A stretch of 64,000 nucleotides of DNA from JAUZRW01 sp034437755 (GCA_034437755.1 DAOTTV010000003.1:1-64000), one strand, 5' to 3'. Positions 1-9,137 are shown, numbered from the stretch's first letter. The notes: generated from the sequence alone by a model not told the origin. Made by a program: numbers and translations.

Positions 1-63
1 GGGATTCGAACCCGCGATCTCCACCTTGACAGGGTGGCATGTTAACCGCTACACCACGCCCCC
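1..63 (-). tRNA. tRNA-Asp (GTC), 3' end cut by the window edge
   Basis: On the minus strand this is identical to the complete tRNA-Asp at 108-180 over all visible bases. It has acceptor 5' strand GGGGGCG, a five-pair anticodon stem CCACC/GGTGG, loop CTGTCAA with anticodon GTC, and the T-loop GGTTCGAAT. The last bases of the T arm and the 3' acceptor strand lie outside the window. It is the downstream member of a tandem pair, 44 nt from the other copy, and very likely cotranscribed with it. Confidence 0.93.
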
Positions 64-107
64 AAAGATAAAACTTGGTTTTTGCTTAATTTACGTTCAT
101 TTTGGTG

Positions 108-180
108 CGGGAGCGACGGGATTCGAACCCGCGATCTCCACCTTGACAGGGTGGCATGTTAACCGCTACACCACGCCCCC
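108..180 (-). tRNA. tRNA-Asp (GTC)
   Basis: A complete cloverleaf can be read on the minus strand. The seven-pair acceptor GGGGGCG/CGCTCCC has one G-T pair, the discriminator is G, the anticodon loop CTGTCAA gives GTC (Asp), and the T arm is GCGGG-TTCGAAT-CCCGT. No CCA is encoded: the bases after the discriminator read CACC. It is the promoter-proximal copy of two tandem identical genes. Confidence 0.95.
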
Positions 181-196
181 AAAATGAACTTTGGAA

Positions 197-226
197 ATAA
201 TATCACGCTTGCGGACTGAATGTCAA
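197..226 (-). promoter_or_regulatory. Promoter of the tandem tRNA-Asp genes
   Basis: On the minus strand a perfect -35 TTGACA (221-226) and a near-perfect -10 TATTAT (197-202) are separated by 18 bp. Transcription would begin about 10 nt before the first tRNA, as expected for a short tRNA leader. Confidence 0.75.
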
Positions 227-551
227 GCGGGAAAATAATCAACTCATTTACAAACGTTAATATACAATTGCAAATTGATATGATAAACTTTGGACACCTA
301 ATTAAACGGTGTGTCCATCATCTTTTATCACACACTGACCTGAGCATCATTAACGACTTAATCAAACATCACAAGCTAAATTTAAACGCGCCAACTTTTC
401 CCAAAAAATACTATTACAACGGATCGTTCGCAAGCGCTATATATCATCGCTTAGCACAAGGGATTGCCTTGCGGCTTATCGCCTGTACTTACGTTGTGCA
501 GGTAAATTTTACTTTGTACAAAAACATCGACATCATGAGGAGAGAGACTTA
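227..551. other. Intergenic region before the RND gene
   Basis: This AT-rich stretch lies between the tRNA promoter and the transporter gene. I see no RNA gene and no convincing coding sequence in it. Near its right end a weak promoter-like pair (TTGTGC, then TACAAA) precedes a strong ribosome-binding site, GAGGAGAG, a few bases before the ATG at 552. Confidence 0.5.
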
Positions 552-3500
552 ATGAGATCGTTTTTCGATTTCTTGACCCGAACCGCACTCCGCTTTCGGG
601 CTGTGACAATCGCCATCGTCGCCGCGGTGATGGTTCTCGGCGGTGTATCCGCCACCCAGCTCAATCAAGAGTTGTTGCCCCCGATTGAATTTCCCCAAAC
701 TTTCGTGGTTGCACCGGTCTCTGGTTTGACGGCTGAACAAGGACTCACGATCATCACGGAGCGGATCGAAGCGGCTATTCTGGACGTGCCAGAAGTTGTC
801 AATGTCGAGTCGCAGACGAGTTCGCAGGTCATTTTCTTGACAGTGAGCAATGACTTCGGTTTAGATCAGGAGCAATTGCGTGCAGACATCGAAGCCGCCA
901 TTGATTCGGTCTACTTCCCGACGCGTCAGATTAGCTTTCCTGATGGTGGATCGCCGGAAGCGTTCGCTCAACGTCTTGTTGGTGATCTGACATCGGATGT
1001 GTTGATCTATCTGGAAGGATTAGATCGCAACTTCATCTTTCAATTACCCCCTGAATTTTGGGGAATGCTCTCTGATGAAACATTGAATGATGTGCTTGCT
1101 TATCTGGCACAGCGTGAGATCGAAACGACTGATACGAGTAGTGCGCTAGAGCGTCTTGTGGAGCAGTCTGTCGTCCCACAATTAGAGAATATTGATGTCG
1201 TTGTCAATGTCTCTGTCGAAGGTGGGCAAGTGTTGCCCGGCGAAGATGTTGCCGGACTCTCCGAAACAGCGACCGTGACCGAAACAACTAGCCTTCTCTT
1301 ACAACTATCACCCGAAGCATGGGATGTCATTGCATCACGCCTTGATGACGTATCAGAATTAGACGAAACAGCGGTAGACGTGCTCAGCCAGCGAGACATC
1401 AACGTGCCGGATGAGCCGCCTGCATTACCCGCAAGCTGGCAGACAGATGGGTTTGAAGATGCGTCTGATCTGACGGAAATGGCATCTTTCACACAGAGCC
1501 TTTCGGGGGTCATCACCGATTTTCTCGAGACGGGTGTCATTGAGGGGTCGATTGCTGAGACGGATGACCTGACAGCGGAGACGATTCGCCGTATGTTGGA
1601 GATTGAACCGACGCTGGCAGAGTCTTTTGATGCTGAGCAACTTGTCGCTTTACCGCCGGAAGTCTTCGCTGCGTTGCCCGCAGATCTGGAGTTTGACGGC
1701 TTCACACGAGATGCGCTTGCGGCGACATCGCTAGCACGCGCTATTACCGGCGATGTGGTTCAACCTGAACCGGTTGACTTACCAGCCGCATGGGTGATAA
1801 GCTCCCCTACACTGATTTCTTTCAGTTTTGCGGATTTACCGCTAGCGACCTTCAGCGTTTTCAGCACTGCCGCCCCTGAAGATTTCACGACTGATGAAAC
1901 ATCCCAGCAAGACGAAACGGATAGTGAGAGTAACACCGATGAGGTCGCAGACGCGAGTAGCGATAGCGGACAGTCTGATACAAGCACTGCAACGACCGAC
2001 GCGCCGAATTATCCTGAAGGCCCCGCATTGCCGGAATTGTTTACAGCATTGGGCGATCTCAGCGGGTTTGAGATGGATACCGCCGATGATGCGCTCGCGT
2101 TGCAATTGCCACAGGAGGCGGCAGGCTTCCTTGGTGGAACGGACATCGTTGCTCTGCTCAACTTCTTGCCACAGATTAGCCAGTTCAGCGATCAGCTAAC
2201 TAACACAAGTGGTGGGGAAGACGCAGAAGCGGCTGTACCTGTCGATTTCGCGCAGGTCGGGCAGTTGACTGCCGCACTGGGATCATGTGGGTTGAATCCT
2301 TTGCAATTAGGTATCTTAGGTGGCGACATCAACTTTGATGCGCTGGCTGAAGGGTTGATCGGATGTATCAGCCCCGAGACAATGTCATACGTTGTCGCAC
2401 AAGAGCCGACCTTACCGGCACAACTCAGCCCGCAGGTTTACAGCCTGCTATCGCCGGATGTGCTGGCTGTTGAGGGTGTGTCGCCGACCTTGGGCGAAGC
2501 ATGGAATTCACTCGCGGCTCGTCCGGAGTTTGATGATATTTCTCTACAAGATGCTGATGATGTGATCGCTCTCGGCGATGGCAGTGCCGCGTCTTTCTTG
2601 AATACCGTCAATACTGAAATTCCGGAACGGTATGCTGGCTATGAAGTCCGCTTGTTTGACAGCCTGACCCCGACAATCCTAGCATACTTCGCGCAGAACG
2701 AAGACAGCTTCTATCAAACACTCTCAAATGATGTTTTGCTCAAGTTATCGCCAGAGGCACTCGCCGCTTTACCCGCCACTGCGCTTGATCGTTTAGCACC
2801 AGATGTGGCTGAGCAAGTAAATGCGATTGCAAGCGGCGACGTACAATCCGCCGCGGAAGAGCTATCAAGCCAGTACGCGACGGATACTATCCCACCGCGC
2901 GAAGACGCGCCGGAACTCAACGAAGGTTGGCAAGGTGCGGCGAACTTCTTCAACATTGAGCTTGAAAATGCTTATGATTTCTTCCGTTTTCCGGATGTAA
3001 TCGAAAGCCCCGCAACATGGATCAACGGTTTCTTCGATTCAGCGCAGGGCGCGGCGTTCATCACAGACTTACTTGCGAACATGCCTGCGGATGCGTTCTT
3101 TTACATTGTGAATGAAGACCCGAACTTCATCAACGAATTATCGCCGCGTGTGTTACGTCTGCTACCGTCGGAGATTTTCGACCAATTGCCAGAGAGTGCC
3201 CGTGAACGTGCTGAAGAAGGGCAAGTTTTCGTGCCGAATACGGCTGTCACGCGGACGAATGGCGCACCGAGCTTGCTGGTGACGGTCTTCAAAGACTCAG
3301 ATGCCAATACCGTGAGCGCTTATGCACAGGTCGAAGCGTTGATGACGGAACTGGATGCGAATAACGATACAATCGCGGTTGAAGTCGCGTTCGAGCAGTC
3401 GAGCTTCATCGAAGAGTCGATCGCTGGCGTTGTCCGTGATGGGACGTTGGGTGCATTCTTCGCTATCATCAATATTCTCATCTTCCTCAGCGGTGATACA

Positions 3501-5603
3501 TGGGGGCGGCGTGGTCGGTTAATCACCGGCGTTGTTGTGTCTGTGGTATCTAGCCTCATCTTCATGTTCATTTTCGCTCAAGCAGGGTCGCTCGAAGGCA
3601 TGATTGACGAGCAATACGTCCTGTTCAGCGCGATTGCTTTACTAGGTATCATTGCTGGTGCGGGGATTGTTCTCTTGCCGGGACGACTTCCGTATCCATC
3701 ATGGCGTAGTACGCTGGTGATTGCGGTCAGTATTCCACTGTCGATTATGTCGTCACTCGCCTTGATGCGCTGGTTGCCCGTCGTCATGAATGGCATTTTA
3801 GGCCCGGTTTCGGGCAATGTGATTGTGGATTTTGTCCTCAAGCTCGCGCCGGAAAACCTGACGCTGAATATCATGACCTTATCTGGTTTGACGGTGGCAG
3901 TGGGTCGTCTGGTGGATGATTCGATCGTCGTGCTAGAGAATATCTTCAAGCAATTGCAAGTGGATAGTAGTACCGATAAGAAAGAAGTTGTCTTGCAGGC
4001 GACTCGCGATGTATCCGTTGCAATCTTCTCGGCGACGAGTATTGCGGTGATCGTCTTCTTGCCGCTCGGTCTTACGGGTGGACTGATTGCTGAATTCTTC
4101 TTGCCGTTTGGTTTAGCGGTGACATACACGCTCGTGTCTTCATTCTTGATAGCGATTACAGTCGTGCCGGTTTTGGCGTATCTGTTTATCTCTGCTGAGA
4201 ATGTGCCGAAGAACGAAGAGACATGGATGGAACGGGCGTATGTGCCTACGTTACGCTTCGTGCTATCGAAGCCCATCATACGCTGGGGCGTAATCGGGTT
4301 GGCGCTGGTGTCGGTCGGGCTGAGTTTCTTCTTGTTTGGTCAGCGTCCAGCCGCCTTCTTGCCAGAATTCGGTGAACCGCAGTTGTCTGTCTCGGTGAAT
4401 ATGCCCGAAGGCACGACGATTATCGAAACTAACGATCTAGTCGAAGAGATGGAAACAGCGATCAGTAACATCATCCCTGAAGGAGACCTCTCGACTGTTC
4501 GTGCGACGATTGGCGGCGGCGGTCTCAGCTTTGATGCTTTGATTGGCGGCGGCGGTGTCTCCGAAAATGTCGCTGACATCACTATCGGCGTGAATAATTC
4601 TGAAAGTCTTAATCAGTATCTGGAACAACTAGAGGCGCGTGCGATAGAAATCTTTGGTGATGAGAGTGTCACAGTATCAGCTGGAACGCTTTCAGAAGGT
4701 GGCTTTGGTGGTTTCCAACTCTTGTTATCAGCCGAAGACGACTCGATTGATCAAGTGACACTGGAACAGTACAACGATGACATCATCAACACGCTGGAAG
4801 CATTGCCTGATATTCAGAATGTGACGAGTAATCTCACGACTGAAGCGGAGGCGACTGCTGGTGACGACGACGCGCCAACGACCTTCATTCGGGTGAATGC
4901 ACGACCAGCGCTGACGTATACGGGCGAAGTGTTAACCGAGGATACGATTAACTTCACGACGGAGGCGATCGAAGCGATACAAGAACAGGTTGATCTGCCG
5001 GAAGGTGTGAGCATTGGTCAGGGCTTCGACAGTGAACTACAGACTGAAGGGTTTGCGAGTATCATCGTGGCTATGGGCATTGCCTCTGTGCTGATCATCG
5101 CTATTCTGATGATTGTGTTCCGCTCGCCGATTTACTGGCTTGCTGTGATCGGTAGTGTGGTTGTTGCACCAGTGGGGGCGGCGATCGCGCTGACGCTGAC
5201 AGATCGTGTGCTGGGTATCTCGGCTTTGATCGGCTTGCTGATGTTGCTGGGCTTGGTGGTGACAAATGCGATTGTCTTAATCGACCGCGTGAGCTCTAAC
5301 CGCCATGAGCGCGGTATGCCACTCTATGAAGCGATTGTCGAGGCGGGTGGTCGTCGTGTCCGTCCGATCATCATGACGGCGCTGACAACAATCATCGGCT
5401 TGATACCGCTATCGCTCGGGTTGTCCGAAGGGGCAATCATCGCGGCAGAATTAGGGACGGTCGTCATTGGTGGGGTGATTAGCAGTACCCTGCTGATGTT
5501 GATTGTCGTGCCGACTGCTTACTATCTGTTGACACCCCTTCATGATTTCTTGATGGGTAATCGCGATGCAGAAATTGATCCGGAGAAGGCGAAGAACGAG
5601 TAA
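552..5603 (+). CDS. RND-family efflux transporter with giant periplasmic insertion
   Basis: This is an inner-membrane RND (AcrB/MMPL-like) permease of 1683 residues; the family is usually about 1040. TM1 lies near residues 15-36 and the first porter segment runs to about 125. A long insertion follows to about 890, after which the canonical core resumes (NGAPSLLVTVFK, then TM2 near 963). The TM4 proton-relay motif GRLVDDSIVVLEN is near 1117, and the second half (TM7 near 1240, TM8-12 from about 1500) is normal. The insertion contains repeated modules built on LSPEVL-xx-LP (for example LSPEAWDVI, LPPEVFAALP, LSPQVYSLLS, LSPRVLRLLP) and an acidic Ser/Thr-rich linker near 440-495. A second insertion of about 70 residues with two extra hydrophobic segments follows TM2. 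No membrane-fusion or outer-membrane partner is adjacent. The substrate cannot be predicted. Confidence 0.9.
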   Translation: MRSFFDFLTRTALRFRAVTIAIVAAVMVLGGVSATQLNQELLPPIEFPQTFVVAPVSGLTAEQGLTIITERIEAAILDVPEVVNVESQTSSQVIFLTVSNDFGLDQEQLRADIEAAIDSVYFPTRQISFPDGGSPEAFAQRLVGDLTSDVLIYLEGLDRNFIFQLPPEFWGMLSDETLNDVLAYLAQREIETTDTSSALERLVEQSVVPQLENIDVVVNVSVEGGQVLPGEDVAGLSETATVTETTSLLLQLSPEAWDVIASRLDDVSELDETAVDVLSQRDINVPDEPPALPASWQTDGFEDASDLTEMASFTQSLSGVITDFLETGVIEGSIAETDDLTAETIRRMLEIEPTLAESFDAEQLVALPPEVFAALPADLEFDGFTRDALAATSLARAITGDVVQPEPVDLPAAWVISSPTLISFSFADLPLATFSVFSTAAPEDFTTDETSQQDETDSESNTDEVADASSDSGQSDTSTATTDAPNYPEGPALPELFTALGDLSGFEMDTADDALALQLPQEAAGFLGGTDIVALLNFLPQISQFSDQLTNTSGGEDAEAAVPVDFAQVGQLTAALGSCGLNPLQLGILGGDINFDALAEGLIGCISPETMSYVVAQEPTLPAQLSPQVYSLLSPDVLAVEGVSPTLGEAWNSLAARPEFDDISLQDADDVIALGDGSAASFLNTVNTEIPERYAGYEVRLFDSLTPTILAYFAQNEDSFYQTLSNDVLLKLSPEALAALPATALDRLAPDVAEQVNAIASGDVQSAAEELSSQYATDTIPPREDAPELNEGWQGAANFFNIELENAYDFFRFPDVIESPATWINGFFDSAQGAAFITDLLANMPADAFFYIVNEDPNFINELSPRVLRLLPSEIFDQLPESARERAEEGQVFVPNTAVTRTNGAPSLLVTVFKDSDANTVSAYAQVEALMTELDANNDTIAVEVAFEQSSFIEESIAGVVRDGTLGAFFAIINILIFLSGDTWGRRGRLITGVVVSVVSSLIFMFIFAQAGSLEGMIDEQYVLFSAIALLGIIAGAGIVLLPGRLPYPSWRSTLVIAVSIPLSIMSSLALMRWLPVVMNGILGPVSGNVIVDFVLKLAPENLTLNIMTLSGLTVAVGRLVDDSIVVLENIFKQLQVDSSTDKKEVVLQATRDVSVAIFSATSIAVIVFLPLGLTGGLIAEFFLPFGLAVTYTLVSSFLIAITVVPVLAYLFISAENVPKNEETWMERAYVPTLRFVLSKPIIRWGVIGLALVSVGLSFFLFGQRPAAFLPEFGEPQLSVSVNMPEGTTIIETNDLVEEMETAISNIIPEGDLSTVRATIGGGGLSFDALIGGGGVSENVADITIGVNNSESLNQYLEQLEARAIEIFGDESVTVSAGTLSEGGFGGFQLLLSAEDDSIDQVTLEQYNDDIINTLEALPDIQNVTSNLTTEAEATAGDDDAPTTFIRVNARPALTYTGEVLTEDTINFTTEAIEAIQEQVDLPEGVSIGQGFDSELQTEGFASIIVAMGIASVLIIAILMIVFRSPIYWLAVIGSVVVAPVGAAIALTLTDRVLGISALIGLLMLLGLVVTNAIVLIDRVSSNRHERGMPLYEAIVEAGGRRVRPIIMTALTTIIGLIPLSLGLSEGAIIAAELGTVVIGGVISSTLLMLIVVPTAYYLLTPLHDFLMGNRDAEIDPEKAKNE

Positions 5604-5640
5604 TCAAGCGTATGAGTCGTCAATGATATAGCATCATCGC

Positions 5641-5668
5641 AAGGGACACATATATATGTGTCCCTTTT
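5641..5668 (+). terminator. Terminator after the RND gene
   Basis: A perfect 26-bp palindrome (AAGGGACACATAT and its complement, 5641-5666) ends in TTTT. It lies 37 nt after the transporter stop codon and fits an intrinsic terminator. Its A-rich left edge is too short to argue firmly for activity on the other strand. Confidence 0.75.
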
Positions 5669-5701
5669 GGCTCTTTGGGATTTCGCGTAGTTTTTGTTGC
5701 A

Positions 5702-5766
5702 GGGGCTTTGCCCCCGCACCCCCACAAGGAACTGTCGTTCCTTGACTTTGTTCATTTTGAACAAAG
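5702..5766. repeat. Three consecutive short perfect hairpins
   Basis: Three stem-loops follow one another: GGGGC-ttt-GCCCC (5702-5714), CAAGGAAC-tgtc-GTTCCTTG (5725-5744) and CTTTGTTC-atttt-GAACAAAG (5746-5766). They sit between two convergent genes. They could serve as a terminator or processing array for the minus-strand gene, or be a copy of a dispersed intergenic palindromic repeat; no second copy is seen in this window. Confidence 0.6.
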
Positions 5767-5825
5767 GGAACAAAAAGAGCTTGACCACGCAAGATACGAA
5801 AGACCCTCCCTTTTGTTTGTGCGAG

Positions 5826-7031
5826 CTAAACGGTTTCGGTCGGTGCTGGCGAAATGAGATCGAGATTTTCACCAACTTGTTTGAAGGCGATTAGGGCACG
5901 GTCGAGATGTGCGTGGGTGTGGGTTGCAGTATAGCTTGTGCGTAATAGACTACTGCCGACGGGCGCGGCAGGAGGAATGACGGGGTTGGTATATACACCG
6001 GCTTCAATCAGTGCGCCCCATGCCATTGCGGTCAGGTATTCTTCGCCGATAATAATAGGAATGATTGGCGTGCGACTATTGCCAATGTTATAGCCTAAGT
6101 TCATCAATTGCTCGCGCATATAATCCGCATTGTGCCACAATCGCTGGATGTGTTCGGGCTCTGTTTCCATAATCTCCAGCGCTTTGGCAACCGCGGCGGT
6201 GCTGGGTGCAGGCAATGCCGCCGAGAAGATCAGTGAACGCGCATGGTGCTGGATATAATGAATGACATCTGCATCACCCGCGATGAAGCCCCCGATTGAT
6301 GCAAAACTTTTGCTAAACGTTCCCATAATTAAGTCCACTTGATCTGCCAGACCAAAATGAGCGGCGGTGCCGCGCCCCTGTCCCATCACGCCGATGCCGT
6401 GCGCGTCATCGACCATCAAGCGCGCGTTGTATTGCTGGCAGACGGTGATAATATCGGGTAGGGGGGCGATGTCACCCCCCATACTATATACACCATCGAC
6501 GACGACGATTTTACCAGCATCAGCGGGTAGCTTACTTAATACGCGTTCGAGATCGCGCACGTCATTATGCTTAAATCGTTTCATCTCACCGCGTGACATC
6601 ATCACGCCATCGACGACACAGGCATGTGCATCTTTATCGAGAATGGCGTAATCACCTTTACCGACAAGTGCAGATACAGTGCCAACATTTGTTTGGTATC
6701 CCGTGGAGAAGACAAGCGCGGCTTCTTTGTTGACATAACGCGCGAGGCGTTTTTCTAGCTCGTTGTGTAATTCAAGCGTGCCGTTTAAGAAGCGCGAACC
6801 GGTTACGCTCGTGCCATAGCGATGGAGGGCATCGGTTGCCGCTTGTCGAACACGCTCATCAGTCGTGAGACCGAGATAGTTATTTGATCCCAGCATCACA
6901 ACGTCTTTGCCCTCGAATGTTGCTGTCACGCCTTCGGAGTCGCTGAGTGCCCTGAAATAGGGGTAAATGCCAAGTTCGATGGCATCTTTAGCGGCGGTGA
7001 AACCGTTAATCTTGTTAAAAATATCTGCCAC
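5826..7031 (-). CDS. PLP-dependent alpha-oxoamine synthase (BioF/SPT/KBL family)
   Basis: This is a fold-type I PLP enzyme that condenses an amino acid with an acyl-CoA. The family includes 8-amino-7-oxononanoate synthase, glycine C-acetyltransferase and serine palmitoyltransferase. Visible hallmarks are the substrate loop GSNNYLGL, the segment YGTSVTGSRFLNG, the cofactor-binding DDAHGIGVMG, and the PLP lysine in GTFSKSFASIGGF. The wording of the lysine motif resembles serine palmitoyltransferase-like members more than BioF. I chose the GTG at 7031 because GGGAG lies seven bases upstream and the protein then begins ADIFNKINGF; an ATG nine codons earlier (7058) lacks this. No bio or sphingolipid genes are next to it, so the exact substrate stays open. 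Confidence 0.85.
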   Translation of the reverse strand: MADIFNKINGFTAAKDAIELGIYPYFRALSDSEGVTATFEGKDVVMLGSNNYLGLTTDERVRQAATDALHRYGTSVTGSRFLNGTLELHNELEKRLARYVNKEAALVFSTGYQTNVGTVSALVGKGDYAILDKDAHACVVDGVMMSRGEMKRFKHNDVRDLERVLSKLPADAGKIVVVDGVYSMGGDIAPLPDIITVCQQYNARLMVDDAHGIGVMGQGRGTAAHFGLADQVDLIMGTFSKSFASIGGFIAGDADVIHYIQHHARSLIFSAALPAPSTAAVAKALEIMETEPEHIQRLWHNADYMREQLMNLGYNIGNSRTPIIPIIIGEEYLTAMAWGALIEAGVYTNPVIPPAAPVGSSLLRTSYTATHTHAHLDRALIAFKQVGENLDLISPAPTETV

Positions 7032-7172
7032 GATGATACTCCCATCAACGAAATCCACAACTATGTGGAGATATGGATATGACTTACACTCATATAGCTT
7101 ACATTATTGACTTATTGTATAAGAACGACGCTAAATCGAATAGTAATGAGCTATTTTATCAAAAATGTGGTA

Positions 7173-7247
7173 ACAGGTCGAATGCTTGTGTAGAGGTCTA
7201 CGAATGACTCGTCAGCGTAGATTTCTGTTGACACAAGTTTTACCTGT
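7173..7247. repeat. Nested three-arm inverted repeat
   Basis: Three pairs of arms are nested: ACAGGT (7173-7178)/ACCTGT (7242-7247), CTTGTGT (7185-7191)/ACACAAG (7231-7237), and TCTACG (7197-7202)/CGTAGA (7216-7221). As RNA this would make one long stem with internal loops. It occupies the middle of a 345-nt gene-free stretch (7032-7376) upstream of the small membrane protein. It could be a structured leader, a small RNA or a decayed palindromic element. Confidence 0.5.
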
Positions 7248-7305
7248 AAGGGCGAACGACAGTGCGTCCGCGTAGGGCATCTTCATATTTTGTGAAAAAT
7301 GTTAC

Positions 7306-7335
7306 TTGCGATTAATTATGAGTATCAGTTAAAAT
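7306..7335 (+). promoter_or_regulatory. Possible promoter of the small membrane protein gene
   Basis: A -35-like TTGCGA (7306-7311) and a -10-like TAAAAT (7330-7335) are 18 bp apart, about 40 nt before the start codon. Nothing else clear is seen in the remainder of this intergenic stretch apart from the nested inverted repeat. Confidence 0.4.
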
Positions 7336-7376
7336 ACGTGATATAGAGCATTATCGATGAGGAGTAATTTGTTGCT

Positions 7377-7625
7377 ATGTCTAGTTTGACTGTGAAACGC
7401 ATCTTTGTGGTAGTTCTATCGCAGGTGCTTGGTTTTGTGACGTCTTATCTGATTATCACAGTTGGTTTTAACTCACTTCCTGCTTTCAGTGCGATCGAAA
7501 CCCCGCAGGGGCGCACGATCATGGAATACGGCCCTCAATATTTCTTCTGGACATTCTTCCCGATCGGGGTGGTGTTCATGATCTGGTTGGATGTGTTCTT
7601 CGAGACTGAAATCCTGCCCGACTAA
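7377..7625 (+). CDS. Small two-helix membrane protein, unknown function
   Basis: This is an 82-residue protein with two hydrophobic segments, near residues 8-30 and 53-72. They are joined by a short polar loop (AIETPQGRTIMEYGPQ), and the tail is acidic (FFETEILPD). GAGGAG lies upstream of the ATG, though its 12-nt spacing is long. I do not recognise a family. It stands alone between a divergent PLP enzyme and the mevalonate genes. Confidence 0.6.
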   Translation: MSSLTVKRIFVVVLSQVLGFVTSYLIITVGFNSLPAFSAIETPQGRTIMEYGPQYFFWTFFPIGVVFMIWLDVFFETEILPD

Positions 7626-7645
7626 CACAAAAGTATCGACTATGA

Positions 7646-7692
7646 CATCTCCGGATTGTGCATGTACATTAGTATGACCCAATCCAGAGATG
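7646..7692. repeat. Inverted repeat (hairpin) after the small membrane gene
   Basis: The arms CATCTCCGGATTG (7646-7658) and CAATCCAGAGATG (7680-7692) pair with a single mismatch around a 21-nt loop. No T-run follows, so this is either a non-canonical terminator or a structure in the leader of the HMG-CoA reductase transcript. Confidence 0.5.
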
Positions 7693-7836
7693 TATCGCTT
7701 GCTGACGGTCTTCGTCGTTGTGGCAAGCTCTTTTTGATTCTTATAGCGCTACGTTATTTCGTATAGTCATTATAACCACGCAAAAAGAGAGTGAATGAAA
7801 AATACTGATAGTTTTTGAGAGCGGGGTGATGTTATC

Positions 7837-9135
7837 GTGGCGACTATGACTAAAAAAACATCACAATTATCTGGTTTCTACAAAAAAGAGCGCGATGAAC
7901 GTCTCCACATCATCCGTGAATGGTGTAATTTGACAGAGGATGAAGTGAACGCGCTTCGAGGCAACATGGGATTGAGCTTAGAACAAGCCGATCACATGAT
8001 TGAAAACGTCGTAGGCTTGTACAGCCTACCATTCGCCATTGGGACGAACTTTCGTATTAACAATATAGATTATCTAATTCCAATGGTTGTCGAAGAGCCA
8101 TCGGTCGTTGCGGCTGTCAGTAATGCCGCGAAAATGTTTCGGGCTGGTGGCGGATTTACTTCGTATAGTGATAAACCTAACATGATTGGTCAACTACAGA
8201 TCTTAGACAACAACAATCTAGCCTCAGCTAGCGCAAATATCAAAGCGAATGAAACACAACTAATAGAAGAAATCAATACAATAGGTGGGAGCATCATCAA
8301 GCGAGGTGGGGGAGCCAAACGAATAGAAATACACCAATACCCCGACACAAAAATTGGAGATATGCTCGTCGTTCACATCATTTACGATACCCAAGACGCA
8401 ATGGGGGCTAACGCAATCAACACAGCAGCAGAACACATCGCGCCAAAAATTGAAGAGATGACAGGCGGGCGTGTAAACTTACGCATACTTAGCAATCTAA
8501 CCGATCAACGTAAGGCTTATGCGGAAGGCAAGATACCAAAAGACAAACTTACACGAGGCGACATTAGCGGTGAAGAAGCTGTTGATGCTATTGTCGAGGC
8601 TGGCGTATTTGCTGAGATTGACCCATATCGCGCATCGACGCACAACAAAGGCATTATGAATGGAATTGATCCAGTTATTATCGCAACAGGCAATGACTGG
8701 CGAGCAATCGAAGCGGGTGCTCATGCCTATGCTGCACGTCGAGGGCGCTATAGCAGTATGACCAGCTGGTGGAAGGATACAAACGGTGACCTACGCGGCT
8801 CAATCGAGTTACCATTAGCAGTAGGCACTGTCGGCGGTGCAACACGCGTGCATCCCATTGCTAAAATCGCTATGAAAATCCTCGGTCACCCGAACGCGCA
8901 AACTTTATCGGAGATTATCGCCTGCGTTGGACTTGCCCAAAATTTAGGTGCGATCCGCGCATTAGCGACAGAGGGCATCCAACAAGGACATATGCGTATG
9001 CATGCCCGACAATTAGCTGTTGCCGCAGGTGCCAAAGGTAATCAGGTACAGGTTATCGCCCAGCAATTGATCCGCGAGAATAACATTCGCCTACAACGAG
9101 CTAAAGAAATTATAGCTGAATACACAAAGGAGTAG
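7837..9135 (+). CDS. mvaA: Hydroxymethylglutaryl-CoA reductase, class II
   Basis: This enzyme reduces HMG-CoA to mevalonate with NAD(P)H; here it is most likely biosynthetic because mevalonate-using enzymes are encoded nearby. The length of 432 residues matches the soluble class II enzymes. Motifs include the Glu in VVEEPSVVAA (about 86), DAMGANAINTAAE (about 187), the catalytic Lys in HNKGIMNG (271), Asp in ATGNDWRA (287), GTVGGATRVHP (about 330) and the catalytic His in GHMRMHARQ (385). Translation probably starts at the GTG at 7837 behind a G-rich ribosome-binding site; the ATG three codons later is the alternative. It ends two bases before the HMG-CoA synthase start, so the two form an operon. 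Confidence 0.95.
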   Translation: MATMTKKTSQLSGFYKKERDERLHIIREWCNLTEDEVNALRGNMGLSLEQADHMIENVVGLYSLPFAIGTNFRINNIDYLIPMVVEEPSVVAAVSNAAKMFRAGGGFTSYSDKPNMIGQLQILDNNNLASASANIKANETQLIEEINTIGGSIIKRGGGAKRIEIHQYPDTKIGDMLVVHIIYDTQDAMGANAINTAAEHIAPKIEEMTGGRVNLRILSNLTDQRKAYAEGKIPKDKLTRGDISGEEAVDAIVEAGVFAEIDPYRASTHNKGIMNGIDPVIIATGNDWRAIEAGAHAYAARRGRYSSMTSWWKDTNGDLRGSIELPLAVGTVGGATRVHPIAKIAMKILGHPNAQTLSEIIACVGLAQNLGAIRALATEGIQQGHMRMHARQLAVAAGAKGNQVQVIAQQLIRENNIRLQRAKEIIAEYTKE

Positions 9136-9137
9136 TC

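Noticed and set aside
1..180. The repeated segments at the left edge as a CRISPR array or direct repeat
   Set aside because: The repeats are two full tRNA-Asp genes with cloverleaf structure, which explains the identity.
220..552. An open frame of 110 codons before the RND gene
   Set aside because: It is AT-rich, has no ribosome-binding site or recognisable motif, and runs over the tRNA promoter and the strong ribosome-binding site of the transporter.
3578..4279. A 233-codon minus-strand frame inside the RND gene (and a 201-codon one at 1100-1705)
   Set aside because: Their translations are low-complexity Ser/Thr/Arg text typical of antisense shadows, and the plus strand is clearly coding with conserved RND motifs.
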